From contig CM077164.1 in the NCBI GenBank assembly GCA_039583875.1, positions 68,727,628 to 68,791,627 of the forward strand: 64,000 nt of DNA. The letters run 5' to 3'. This document shows positions 10,869 through 22,094 of this stretch, in pieces. Each line of letters opens with the position of its first letter. Position 1 is the stretch's first letter. The stretch is from Platanthera guangdongensis (Eukaryota; Streptophyta; Magnoliopsida; Asparagales; Orchidaceae). Position numbers and translations under genes: made by a program. Below the pieces are notes generated by a model. That model saw only the letters and a program-made list of their open reading frames with translations, was not told where the DNA came from and did no database searches.

Positions 10869-12787
10869 GACTTAGGTTTTAGAACCAAAATTCATCTTCT
10901 CCGTTATTTTTCTCCCGAACCAGAGCAGCGAGCGAGAGAGAGAGTTTCTTTTTCGTGAATCTTCCGGTGGCCGCCGACGGTTCTCCGGTGCTCGAAATCT
11001 TCAACCGAACTTAGATCCGAAAAGCTCTCGCCGAGAGCTACGCTATCGTGGTAATTTCTTCCGCATTCCTTGAGTTTTTTTCGCTAGGGTTTTTCGGCCC
11101 TAATCCCTTTTCCACCATTTTTGTGTAGATCTCAACCTCTCCCGCATCCTTTTGCCCCGATCTACGACGTAGAGTGATTCGGTGGACTTTTCTGGTAAAA
11201 CCAAGGCAAGTGGTGGTTTCTCCTCATTTCTCCTTGTCCGATTCGATGGTAACGGCTATGTTTTCATGTTCCCTAAAATTTTCTACGCTTATTCTTCCAA
11301 ATTATTGCTATGATTAACCGCTTTGTTGATCACATGTTGTTATGATGTTTTGCCATGCTAACTCGATCCTGTCTATTTATGTTTAATCGTTCTTGAAGTG
11401 TCTTACCGATGGCTTAAATGCCTTAGCTCTCGTTATCAAACGTATTAGAGTTTAATTAGGATTGTAAATCATTTCTAAGGGTTGATCAACAATGTCCGGA
11501 ATCTAGTAATGTCAAGTAGAGTTTGTCGAGCCAAATCCCGAGATATTTGTGTTATGGTTTTTTTGTGTTTCTTGAATGCGCGAGTTAGTGGACGATTCCA
11601 TCTCCGCGGTATTTATTACCTTCATTAGTGCCCTGTGGAAGTCTACCTGGTTTTTGGATGCCTGCGGTGTATGGTGGAGAGCATGAGACTCCCTCGCAGT
11701 TAGATGGATAATATATCCGTTTGTTTTGAGTGGTGTGTCCAAGAGTGACCACTACGCCTGTGTTTTTCGGTGGTGTGTCCAAGAGTGACCACTTCGCCGT
11801 GTTTTTGGGGTAGAGTCAACCACAGGTGCCTAATGAAGGTTTTGTACTTTCTTTTTGGAGAGATATGTTTGTAGTCACCTTATAGTCATGTGCGTATGGT
11901 GCACCCTTGTGGAATGTGACAAGTCACGTTAGAGTTCTTTTCCTGTTGATGCCCAGTTTTCTTTTGTACATTACTTCAGTACTTTTGGTATTGGGTTGCT
12001 ACCCCGGTTGACCCCTTTGATTATTTTGGTTTATTACTTTTCCTGCCACCATTTGTACCTTCTTGCTGAGGTGTTCTATTTTTGGAATGCCTCAGGTTCA
12101 GAGCAGTAGTAGTTAGCAATGCTGGTGTTGGATTTTTGGCGGCAGTGTTGGCCGTGGTTGTTGCCTCATCTTAGAGAGGTAGTTTGTTGTTGGTTTAGTT
12201 TTACTAGTTCAGACATACTTTTGTACGTGGGTTCGTGTCAGCTTGTTGGCGCCCACTGATTGTTAGTTGTTGATACTTGCTAGCTGTTCATTTATTTAAA
12301 AGTGGATGTTTTACTTGCTCTTTGGGAGGATTTATGCTAGAAATGCATGTTAGGTATTTTAAACTATAAAAGCTACTACTACTACTTCATGCATTGCATA
12401 ATTTGAAACTCTAACTTGTTATTTTTGGCGATCGTAAAAGCTATCTTCCCTACTATAATAAATTTACAATCTTGCATAGCATGAGTTGTCCTTTAGAGAC
12501 GTTTTTACTCATGTAGGATGTTTGAGTTAATCTAATCAAGTATTTTTCCGCAGCGTATAATATATTTTGATTCGTGGACTAGATGAGCCACTAAGCCGAG
12601 GGATACGGCTAACTTCTGCACTTAACTGATTTTCCTTAAAATAACTTAAAATGAACCTTTCTTCATTGTCGGTTGGTGTCTGCCTGAGCGTCCGCAGTTA
12701 TCCCCTGCCGATGTTGCATCATGACGCGCATTTTCCCTTACTCTGATAAACTTTATTGGCGGTGAAAATGCGGGTTGTGACAATGAA

Positions 12788-12971
12788 TGAATGGAGAAGG
12801 GGCCTCTTCTTCTTCATTATAAGGAGGATCATTTGCAACAGATTTTGGTGCTTGCTCAACACAATTCGCAGAAAATTTATTTTTATGGCCAAGGGACTCA
12901 TCCTGCACTTCTGAGAGATCCATAGTAGTTGCCATGAAACTTGATTCAATTTGTCCCTTTGCAGGATTCAT
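12788..12971 (-). pseudogene. Tat-like gag, N-terminal part (element 0)
   Basis: A minus-strand frame starts at Met 12971 and runs to the element 1 junction (61 codons plus one base). It is an acidic, Glu/Pro-rich leader ending SPFIH. After removal of element 1 it continues without frame change into the gag body at 834-1. It lies downstream of the element 0 LTR, as a gag should. Confidence 0.75.
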
Positions 12972-12989
12972 CTTGAAAAGAAGAAGATA

Positions 12990-13634
12990 ACCAAACTTTT
13001 CTCAGAGACCGCCGACTAGTCGCGGCTTGAACTGGCGGCTAGACGGCGCAACAAGCTGATAAGAAGACCGGCGGAAAAGTGAGCGGGTAGAATGACAGGT
13101 TCTACAGTGCTGGAGGCGGGCTGAAAGCCTTAGCCGACGAAGTCGCGGCTTGCTCGATAGTCTGCCGAGCTCTAGAAGCTAGAGCGGTCTGACCAACGAG
13201 ACCGCTGATTTCATCGACTAATCAAGATCTGAAGGTCGCGTGTTAACTTTTGATGCACAAAAACGCACAGGGAGTCGAGCACCACTAGCTAACGGTTCAA
13301 GCACCGGGGGAAGGAAGGGAAAGGAGGAGACTGTCGAGTAGTCGGTTACTAGCGGTCGTAGCTAAAGGATGGAAAAAGAGGCCGCTGGCAGCGGCAACAG
13401 CAGAGTTCACCCACCGCGGCTTAAATGCCACTCCTGCGACGGGCTTTTCTTTATTTAAAGTGAGATACAGTTACATGAAGGAGAAAAAGAGGAAGTCGGC
13501 CGGACTGCAAGCCGCAAAACACTAGACTTGAGACCAAAGCTCTTAACATGCGAGCTCCTAGATACAAGTCAGCGTGTCCTGGGGAGTGCATCCTCCCCCT
13601 ATTTATAGGCTCAGGGGCCTGCCCAAGCGGGCAG
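12990..13634 (-). repeat. Element 0 LTR, R-U5 and leader side
   Basis: On the minus strand this holds a TATA box (CTATAAAT at 13601-13608, followed by a G-rich run), an AATAAA signal at 13450-13455, then GC-rich leader with short palindromes (GAGACCGC, GCCGCGGC types). Its right end is the GGCAG duplication of element 2. I could not fix the LTR/leader border or the primer site between about 12.98 and 13.26 kb. Confidence 0.6.
13601..13608 (-). promoter_or_regulatory. TATA box of the element 0 LTR
   Basis: CTATAAAT on the minus strand, followed by AGGGGGAGG. AATAAA lies about 150 nt downstream, as expected for an LTR promoter and R region. Confidence 0.65.
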
Positions 13635-15035
13635 TGTCACAACCCGCATTTTCTCAGCGGTAAAAATAGTATCAGAGTAAGAGAAAACACGTGCCGTGAT
13701 GCCACGTCGTGCAGGGGATAACTCCACACGCTCAGGCAAAACTCCAGACCTAAGATTTTAAGGAAACACGTTGATTAAATATGAAAGAAAATCAGTTAAG
13801 TTGGATGGCCGTATCCCTCGGCACAGTGGATCAGCTAGTCCAAATGTAAAACTATATCTATATGCAGCAAAAAATACTTTGGTTCAAATTAAGTAGACAC
13901 CCTAAATAAGCACGAGAGTCCCCGGGGGGACGACTCATGGTATGCACGACTCTAAGGTGATTATTATAGGTATAAAAGACAGTGTTTTACGTTGAGGAAA
14001 AATAGTATCATTGTTTTAGAAAACATGTTATGCATGGAGTACATATAGCATTACTTTTAGGTTTTAAAATATCTAACATGCAACCTAGCATAAATCCTTC
14101 CCAAAAGCAAGTAACCAACCACGAAAAGGCAAAATCAGCAGTTTAATTTCATATCCAGCATCACAAGGAGCCACCAGTGGGCATCAACAACCTGACACGA
14201 ACCCACTAGCGAGTATGTATGTCTATATAGAAAAGTAAGGAGCTACCTCACAACAAAACGGGGATCAGCTACCTCAGCAACCCTAGAGGCCACCAACAGC
14301 CCCTCCAAAAGAACTAGTCGCAGAACTGGCTACAACCTGTACCTGAGAAATTCAAGAAAGGAACACCTCAGCAAGGAAACAATCAAGAGGTGAAAATAGA
14401 GCAATAAATTAATTAGTAAATTAAGAAAAAGGGTTTACCAACCCGGCAACAAACTACAATAAGCAAAAGAAAAGGGGATGACAGTAAGAAAAGAATGCTG
14501 TCAAAAACACCACAGAGCGCACCAAGTGCGAGCAATACAACCAATATGCCTTACCAAGAGAGAGCATGCAATAGCATCAAGACATATTCATATGCCAAAA
14601 GAAGGGAAAGCATAATCAGGAAAGGGACTAACAGTCCTAATATGTGGGAAGTGGCAGTGGTCAAAACATGGATCTGAAAACATAACCAAAATCAGACCCA
14701 AAAAGGGCTAAGGGGTCAAACAGTGGCAGCTTTAGGGTCCCACACACACCAACCCAAACCGGGCAAAAGGTGGTGGCCACAGCTCTCCACATAAAACCAC
14801 CCCTCCAGAGGCCACCAAAACTCCACCACCTACCACAACCCAAGAGTCGGCATACAGAAATTAGCCGAACACCCAATGCCTCCCCCTAGGGAAAAAGTCA
14901 CTCTAACAATCCTAAGAAACACACGAACCCAAGACAAAAATGTCGGGTCCAGCCGACGCGGCCTTGCACGCCTAACCCGAACCAACCCCGAGTCTACCTG
15001 ACCCAAAACAAGCACATCACCAGTGTCGTCATGAT

Positions 15036-15629
15036 GTGTCGACACCACGACAAGCCGGTGTCGACACAAGGTGTCGACACAATCGCCGCCGGTGTCGACA
15101 CCAAGTGTCGACACCACAGCGGCCGGTGTCGACACCAGGTGTCGACACCGCCGCGGCTGGTGTCGACACCAAGTGTCGACACCACTGCTGCCGGTGTCGA
15201 CACATGGTGTAGACACTGCCGCTGCGGGTGTCGACACCAAGTGTCGACACCACTGCGGCCGGTGTCGACACATGGTGTCGACACTGCCGCTGCGGGTGTC
15301 GACACCAAGTGTCGACACCACTGCGGCCGGTGTCGACACATGGTGTCGACACTGCCGCTGCGGGTGTCAACACCAAGTGTCGACACCGCTGCGGCCGGTG
15401 TCGACACATGGTGTCGACACTGCCGCTGCGGGTGTCGACACCAAGTGTCGACACCACTGCGGCCGGTGTCGACACATGGTGTCGACACTGCCGCTGCTGG
15501 TGTCGACACCAAGTGTCGACACCACGACTGGCCGGTGTCGACACCAAGTGTCGACACCATGACTGGCCGGTGTCGACACCAAGTGTCGACACCAAGACTG
15601 GCCGGTGTCGACACCACAGTGTCGACACC
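15036..15629 (-). repeat. Tandem palindrome array, GGTGTCGACACC type, left LTR
   Basis: About 594 bp in which GTGTCGACAC recurs roughly every 17 bp. Two alternating 34-bp units, with spacers CACTGCGGCC and TGCCGCTGCG, make a higher-order period of about 68 bp. The long ORFs read through it on both strands are a by-product of the repeat. The array lies downstream of the TATA box, hence in the transcribed leader. Confidence 0.92.
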
Positions 15630-16204
15630 CCAGCTGGCTACAGGAGCCAGATCCAGCAACGACCAAAAAACGAGAACGGGGATTCTCTCTCTCTCTCGAG
15701 TACAACCTCCATCGGCAATGGTAACTACTCGACCTAGACCGAACCAAATCTGCCCCTAATAGACACAATCCCTCAGGAAAACTGAGATTTAACTGGAACT
15801 TTCTACACTAACCACGGTATGATCGGGAACAAGCCCTAGCTTACACCTAAGATCTAAACAAGAAAGACATAAAAGATTAAATCGAAAGAAAGACAAAGAT
15901 CAGCTTTGGCAAGGATGAGGGGACATCACTTGCCTAAATACCAGAAAACTTGGTCGGCGGCCTCCCCCGCTCACGGATCTGACCGCAGAGCAGCAAGCTG
16001 AGGAGCAGAAAGAATGCAGATCCCGGCGAGGGCAGTCCAGATCCACTCTCGAAACCGGATTCCGACCGCTAAATCTCCAGGAATCGGCGTCCGAAGGCTA
16101 GGGTAGACCGACGTTTCTCTTCCTCACGCACAGGCGGCGGCTTCTATCAAGCAGAGACACAGGAAAAGGAGAAAAGGAACCCAGCCCTAGTTCTAACCCA
16201 AGAC

Positions 16205-16210
16205 TATATA
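16205..16210 (-). promoter_or_regulatory. TATA box in the left LTR of element 2
   Basis: TATATA within GACTATATATCAG, about 395 nt from the LTR start on the minus strand. It is repeated at 24562-24567 in the other LTR. Confidence 0.6.
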
Positions 16211-16607
16211 TCAGATTTATAAATAAACAATCAACATAATAATTACTATTTACACCCAACATCAAAACAACCCGAAACCCGAAACTTCTCGGAAACAGAC
16301 AAAATTCACGCCGCAGCTAAAAACCCACGCTACGAGCACAACTGCGAAGTCGAAATTAGCATTCGACGAACGAAACCCGGGATAACACTTCCCGAAGCCA
16401 AAACACAAGCATTCCCTAAGAGGCCCAGCCGAGTCATCAAACAGACTCCGGCTAGCTGGGGAATCTTGCTAACAGGCTACAAACAGGCTACACAGGGAAC
16501 CCTAAGAGCTAAAACCACGCTCTACAACGGCACAAAGCCGGAAAATACGCCATCGTAACGCCAACCGAAGATCAAACATAACACAGAAAAACCGGGGGCG
16601 TTACAGC

Positions 16608-16620
16608 CACTCCCCCTAAA
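16608..16620 (-). other. Polypurine tract of element 2
   Basis: TTTAGGGGGAGTGG on the minus strand, directly before the 3' LTR. Confidence 0.85.
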
Positions 16621-16729
16621 AGAAAGTTTCGCCTCGAAACTTTACTCACAACACCCCTATAAAGAAGGAGAGAAAAAGAGCCAGGAAAGGGCTAAATAGA
16701 TAATAAAATAGAACATACCAAGCACAAGA

Positions 16730-19700
16730 TCAGGGAAACAGATGAGGGTGAGCCTCCCTCATAGTCGACTCCAATTCCCAAGTCGCGCTTTCCACATCTT
16801 GATTCCTTCATAAAACTTTAACCATCGGAATAGTCTTCTTCCGCAACGCCCGAACTTGAGAATCCAAGATGCGAACAGGCACCTCCACATAAGAAAGATT
16901 CGGCTCCAACTGAGGCACAGAATCCAAAACCTGCCTGCCATTCATCACACATTTTCGCAGCTGACTGACGTGAAAGACATCATGCACGCCAGGGAAATTT
17001 GCGGGCAAAGCCAGCCTGTAGGCTGATACCCCAATCCGCTCAACAAAAGGAAACAGCCCCACGTACCTCGGGTCCAACGTCCTATTCTTGCCAAACCGCT
17101 TGACTCCAATCAACGGGGAGACCTTTAAGATCACTGAGTCCCCCACAGCAAATTCCAAGTCCGATCTTCGCCGATTGGCGTTCTTCTCATATCTCTCCTG
17201 GGCTATCCGAAGCTTTTCCCGAATAAGCTTCACAGCGGTTTCCATCTCCTCAAGCGCTTCTGGACCCAACAAAGGTCCCTCGCCAAGCTCAGTCCAAAAC
17301 AAGGGAGTCCTGCAGTGCCTTCCATACAAAGCTTCAAAGGGAGCCATTTGCAAGCTTTCTTGATAACTGTTGTTATATGCGAACTCCATAAGCCGCAAGC
17401 GCTCGTCCCACGCTCCTCCGTGGTCCAGAATATAGCATCAGATCATATCTTCCACAATCTGGTTCACTCGCTCTGTCTGACCATTGGTCTGCTGATGATA
17501 AGCCGTGGAATATCCCAAATCTGTACCCAACCCTTCTTGAAGGCTCTTCCAAAAACGAGACTTGAACCTGGAGTCTCGATCTGATATGATACTTACGGGT
17601 ACACCATGCAATCTGACAACCTCTTCCAGATACAGCTCGGCTATCTTCCTCATCGGATAATCGATCTTAAACGGTACGAAATGAGCACTTTTCGTTAATC
17701 TGTATACAATTACCCAAACTGAATCATGCCCCTTAGGCGATCTCGGTAAGCCGGTAATGAAATCCATCGAGATACTCTCCCACTTCCACATCGGAATCTC
17801 CAAGGGAGTCAACTTGCCACCAGGCCTCCCATGGTCGGCTTTCACATGCCTGCAAGTGAAACACTCTGAAATAAATCTGGCTATGTCCTTCTTCATCCCG
17901 TACCACCAGGCAATCTGTTTTAAATCATGATACATCTTGGTAGACCCTGGATGGTAGGCAACACTAGATCCGTGAGCGTCTCTGCACACCATATCCCAGA
18001 TATCTCCAACTGCGGGGATGCAAAACCTGCCACGGTACTTCAAGGTACCCGCACCATCTATAGAGAAATATGGTAATTCACCCTTCTCAGCTCGAAGATA
18101 CAAATGTAGAAGATCGGGATCGTCCTTCTGATGCAGTCTCGTAAGCGTAATCCACGAAGGTTCTGCTACTGCTATGCTACTCTGCGAATCACAGCTTCCC
18201 ACAGAAATGTCCATCAACAGAAACTCTTCCACGAGACGCTCGGCGGAAAGATTAAAAATCTTACCTGACTTCCGACTCAGGGCATCAGCCACCACATTTG
18301 CCTTGCCTGGATGATACTGAATTTCAACATCATAGTCGGCCACGTACTCCAACCACCGCCGTTGGCACAGATTCAATTCTTTCTGAGTGAAGACATACTT
18401 CAGACTCTTATGATCCGTGAAAATCTTGCACTGCGCGCCATATAGCTAATGCCTCCACAATTTCAATGCATAGATCACAGCTGCAAACTCCAGGTCATGC
18501 GTAGGGTAGTTCCTCTCGTGAGTCTTTAGCTGCCTCGACCCATACGCAATCACCTTCCCGCCCTGCATCAAAACGCAGCCCAGACCGACATGCGACGCAT
18601 CCACATATATATCACACTCACTATCCTCCGTAGGCAAAGACAAAATTGGAGCCGAGCATAGCTTTCTTTTTAGTTCCTCAAAAGCCTTCTCACACTTACC
18701 ATCCCATACAAAAGCTACGTTCTTCTGCGTCAACTTGGTCAACGACGCGGACAAGGTAGAGAAGACTTCTACAAATCTTCTATAATAACCAGCCAAACCC
18801 AAGAAGCTTCTAATCTCTTTGGGGGTAACAGGTCTCGCCCATTCCATAACAGCAGCGATCTTTTCTGGGTCCACCGATATTCCCTCCTTATTAATCACGT
18901 GGCCTAGAAAAGAAACTTGAGGCAACCAAAACTCACATTTGCTCAGCTTGGCGTAAAGCTTATGGTCTCTCAGAGTCGCCAAGACCAGCCGCAAATGTCG
19001 ATCATGCTCCTCTGCATCCTTAGAATACACCAAAACATATCTATAAAGACAATCACGAACTTATCTAGGAAATCCTTGAAAACTCTGTTCATGAAATCCA
19101 TAAAAGCTGAGGGCGCATTAGTCAAACCAAATGACATAACCAAAAACTCAAAATGCCCATGACGAAAGCGGAACGCCATCCGCGGAACATCTGACTCCCG
19201 AATCCTCAACTGGTGATAGCCCGAATGAAGATCTATCTTGGAAAACACGGCACTACCACGCAGTTGGTCAAACAAATCGTCGATTCGTGGCAAAGGGACC
19301 TGTTCTTAATAGTAACCTTGTTCAGCTCTCTATAGTCAATGCATAACCTCATCGACCCATCCTTCTTTTTAACGAACAGCACTGGCGCACCCCAAGGCGA
19401 AGAACTCGGCCTTATAAAGCCCTTTTCCAATAACTCATCCAGCTGAACTCACAACTCTTCCAGCTCTCGCGGGGCCATCCGGTACGGCGCCTTTACGATA
19501 GGACGCGTACCTGGCTCCAAATCTATGGCAAACTCGACATCTCGGTCGGGTGGAAGACCAGGAAGATCGTCTGGAAACACATCAGAAAAGTCACACACCA
19601 CAGGGATCTCTTCCAAACGGGGCTCACTAACAATCGACCCTACCAGAGAAACCACACAGGCAAAATAGCCAGAAACAAGCAACTTCCGAGCACGCACCGC

Positions 19701-20086
19701 AGAAATGATTGGAGACTCCTGGAGAGAATACCCATAAATGCTCCCTGGCTGAACGTTGTCTTTGACGAAGTCCAAGCGCTTACCCTTGCACTGGATCACA
19801 ACATCGTACCTTAACAACCAGTCCATGCCCAAAATAACGTCGAAGTCCTCCAGGTCAATCACCTTCAAATCTGCCTTGGCTAGAAAATCTCCCAACAAAA
19901 TTGGACAATCGAGGATACCCAGGTCCGTAACCACAGAGTCACCGGAGGGGAACTTAACGCAGAAGGCACCACCAACACGATCTAGGCCCAGACTGAACCG
20001 CTCCACGAAGGCTCTAGCCACAAACGAGTGGGTAGCGCCGGAATCGAAGAGAACGCGCCCCCAGTGGTTCTTTACCTTAAATCGCC
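16730..20086 (-). pseudogene. pol: Pol of element 2: protease-RT-RNase H-integrase-chromodomain, many lesions
   Basis: Homologous along its length to the element 1 pol. Protease [11 protein letters not shown] is near 20050; RT has CIDYRELNK and [12 protein letters not shown]; RNase H has [10 protein letters not shown]; the integrase keeps HHCC residues ([11 protein letters not shown]), [16 protein letters not shown] and GQTERV, so the DDE triad survives; the chromodomain-like end is ATWELESTM. Lesions: stops at 19449-19451, 18446-18448, 17438-17440 and 16808-16810, and single-base losses near 19310 and near 19055 in the RT active-site box. Several stops look like C-to-T or G-to-A decay. Terminal stop at 16730-16732. 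Confidence 0.9.
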
Positions 20087-20179
20087 CTACGAATTGCATA
20101 CGCATCTAAGGCAACAAACGCTAAAACGAAAACTACAAACGAAAAGAGAACGTAACGAAACGACTGGGAGGAGTCGAAC
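20087..20179 (-). other. Probable 93-nt intron joining gag and pol (element 2)
   Basis: On the minus strand TCTCAG is followed by GTTCGAC and the segment ends CAATTCGTAG before GGCGATTT. Removal deletes 31 codons containing several stops and leaves Ser-Gly-Arg-Phe-Lys-Val, matching the element 1 junction. T-rich stretches precede the 3' border. Confidence 0.6.
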
Positions 20180-21404
20180 CTGAGAAAACCTGGGTAGAGG
20201 TCTGCGCTTCGTCTGCCGAAAGCACATTCAGCTTCCCCTTTCCTTTATCCATTTGTTGAGTCGGTGGCAAAGCCTGGAGGGGAACTGGCTGCAGAATAGG
20301 CTGGATCTGAGTGCACCTTGTCTAGAGATGACCCTTCTGGCTGCATTGAAAACAGACCTTATCTTTTAACCAACAACGGGCAGCCTCATGCCCCTTCCTT
20401 CCACACAAGGCACACACCACGTCTCCCCTGGAAACACCCTGAATCACGTGCACCTGTTCCTTCTTCTGCGCTCCCAACCTTTTGAAACACTTCTCAAAGG
20501 GGTGGCCTGGCCGGCCACAAAAGCTACAAATCTCTTTGACCTTCTCTCTCGAGACAGCATCAGGTTCCTGAGGGCTCTTCCCTCCACCGGACTTCCGCTT
20601 ATCCTTCCTTAACTGCTGGCCTCTATTCTTGGCATTCTCAATGGCCTTAACTCTCAAAGCAGCTTCAACTGCGCTGGCATAACTGACTGCTCCATAGGCG
20701 TTCGCTAACTGCTGAATGTCGCTTCTTAGTCCACCTAGAAATCGCTTAACTCGGTCTGCCTCAACACTCACTAGACCTAGAGCAAACTGACTCAACTTAC
20801 TAAACTCAATCTCATACTCACTAACCGTGAGTTTCCTCTGCTTTAAGTGAAGAAAGTCGTTCATTAGCCGGTCCCGTTCGACTGAAGGCAGAAACTTACT
20901 TAACAACAGCACCTTAAATGACTCCCAAGTGCAACCTGCCACTAAACTCTCTTTCTCTCTCAGCCACCAATTCTTTGCTAAGCCCTTGAGCTGGTAGGCA
21001 GCGAGCATCACCCTCTGATCGTCCGTAATCCCTGAGTAAGAGAACATCTCCTCAATGGTAATCAGCCAATCATCCAGAATCATGAAATATGCCTGCCCAT
21101 CATAGGTAGGGGGTCTCAGCCGCTGAAACTGGGATATGAACGCCATCTCCAGGGGCACCACAACCACAGGCACGGGAGGAGCAGGAGGGGTAGGGACAGC
21201 TACCCCCTCAGCGGGGTTCTGAGCTCTCGGGGTCTGTCCCGCCACCACTGCTACAAGGGACTGAATCTGAGCCTGCATAGCCACTACCTGCCTCGATAAC
21301 TCCTCATTACTCTGCCGCAAGCTTTCTACCAACGCATCGCTCTGCGCTCCTGACGTCTCACCCTCGGATTGGGGGGTCGATCTCGTCGCAGGACGTCTCG
21401 CCAT
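20180..21404 (-). pseudogene. gag: Gag of element 2, one nonsense codon
   Basis: The start MARRPATRSTPQSE at 21404 matches element 1; the upstream Met at 21419 is less likely. The Retrotrans_gag core shows NWWLREKESL and LHLKQRKLTVSEYEIEF. Zinc knuckles CSFCGRPGHPFEKC and CALCGRKGHEAARC are intact; the third (CFQCSQKGHL) is cut by a TAG at 20322-20324. The frame reopens and continues through a Pro/Gln-rich tail to the probable intron. Capsid role as for element 1. Confidence 0.88.
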
Positions 21405-21765
21405 CCTAACATAGCACAAGCTTTAGACAAATCCTAGCCCATCAACTAGAATGAAACTACCCGGTACGGACAAACACACTTAAATATGAACTTCAACTGC
21501 AAAACTTGCTCTGGGAGTTGTTTTTTTTTTACCATGATGATGTTATGCTTATCCTAAGATGGTTCACCACCATCATACTGACTCATGTGCCTAAACCATG
21601 AATGCATGCATTTGTATTCTTTTTGACTCAAAACCATGTGTGTACATATGTCATCTTGCAAATCTTTAGCTTGGCACGTTGTGCTTAGGAAATGTTATGC
21701 TATGCATGATGTGCTATGCATTCTAAAAAGGCCTTAGTGCATGCCATGGGCGGCGTACACATGAA

Positions 21766-21935
21766 AATGTTATGCATCCCATACTACATAACATTCCCAT
21801 GTAACGAAAAAGAAAACGTGCTAGCCGCATTCATGTGGTGAGGTTATGCATCCCATACTACATAACCCTCACATGTTGCCTCCTATGGTGGATCCATATA
21901 CAAACACATATTATGCATCTCATACTATATAATAT
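21766..21935 (-). promoter_or_regulatory. Three repeated stem-loops in the element 2 leader
   Basis: Hairpins at 21908-21935 (stem ATATTAT/ATAATAT), 21840-21870 (GGTTATG/CATAACC) and 21766-21795 (AATGTTATG/CATAACATT, nine perfect pairs), each with a loop of the TAGTATGGGATG type. They have the same order and place as in element 1. Stems differ between hairpins but pairing is kept, which argues for RNA structure. Confidence 0.62.
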
Positions 21936-22081
21936 GCCCTGTATACTTCTTCGTGCTCATTAGTGTAGTGTTCGTGCTTCCGCCAAGACGTGCTGATGAC
22001 ATATCGGTGTGTGAATGGTATGATGCTAAACACTAATGCAGACAAGGGAAAGGTTGCCCAACCATTTGTCAAGCAACCTCC

Positions 22082-22092
22082 CTCTAATACCA
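22082..22092 (-). other. Primer binding site, tRNA-iMet type (element 2)
   Basis: TGGTATTAGAG on the minus strand, two bases from the LTR end. It differs from the element 1 site by one C-to-T change. Confidence 0.88.
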
Positions 22093-22094
22093 AC

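Larger units (their letters stand above)
13635..16605 (-). repeat. 3' LTR of element 2
   Basis: 2971 bp. On the minus strand: TGTAACGCCCCCGG start, TATATA box at 16205-16210, GA/CT-rich leader, GTGTCGACAC array at 15036-15629, and end GGTTGTGACA. The polypurine tract lies immediately to its right. Confidence 0.93.

Noticed and set aside
15036..15629. CRISPR-like array of palindromic repeats
   Set aside because: Repeats are inside a plant LTR, are duplicated in both LTRs, have no unique spacers and no cas genes.
14830..15768. Long ORFs on both strands with VDT/CRH/VSTP repeats (also 23291-24094)
   Set aside because: They are open in several frames and both strands because the GTGTCGACAC array lacks stops; no start context or conserved domain.
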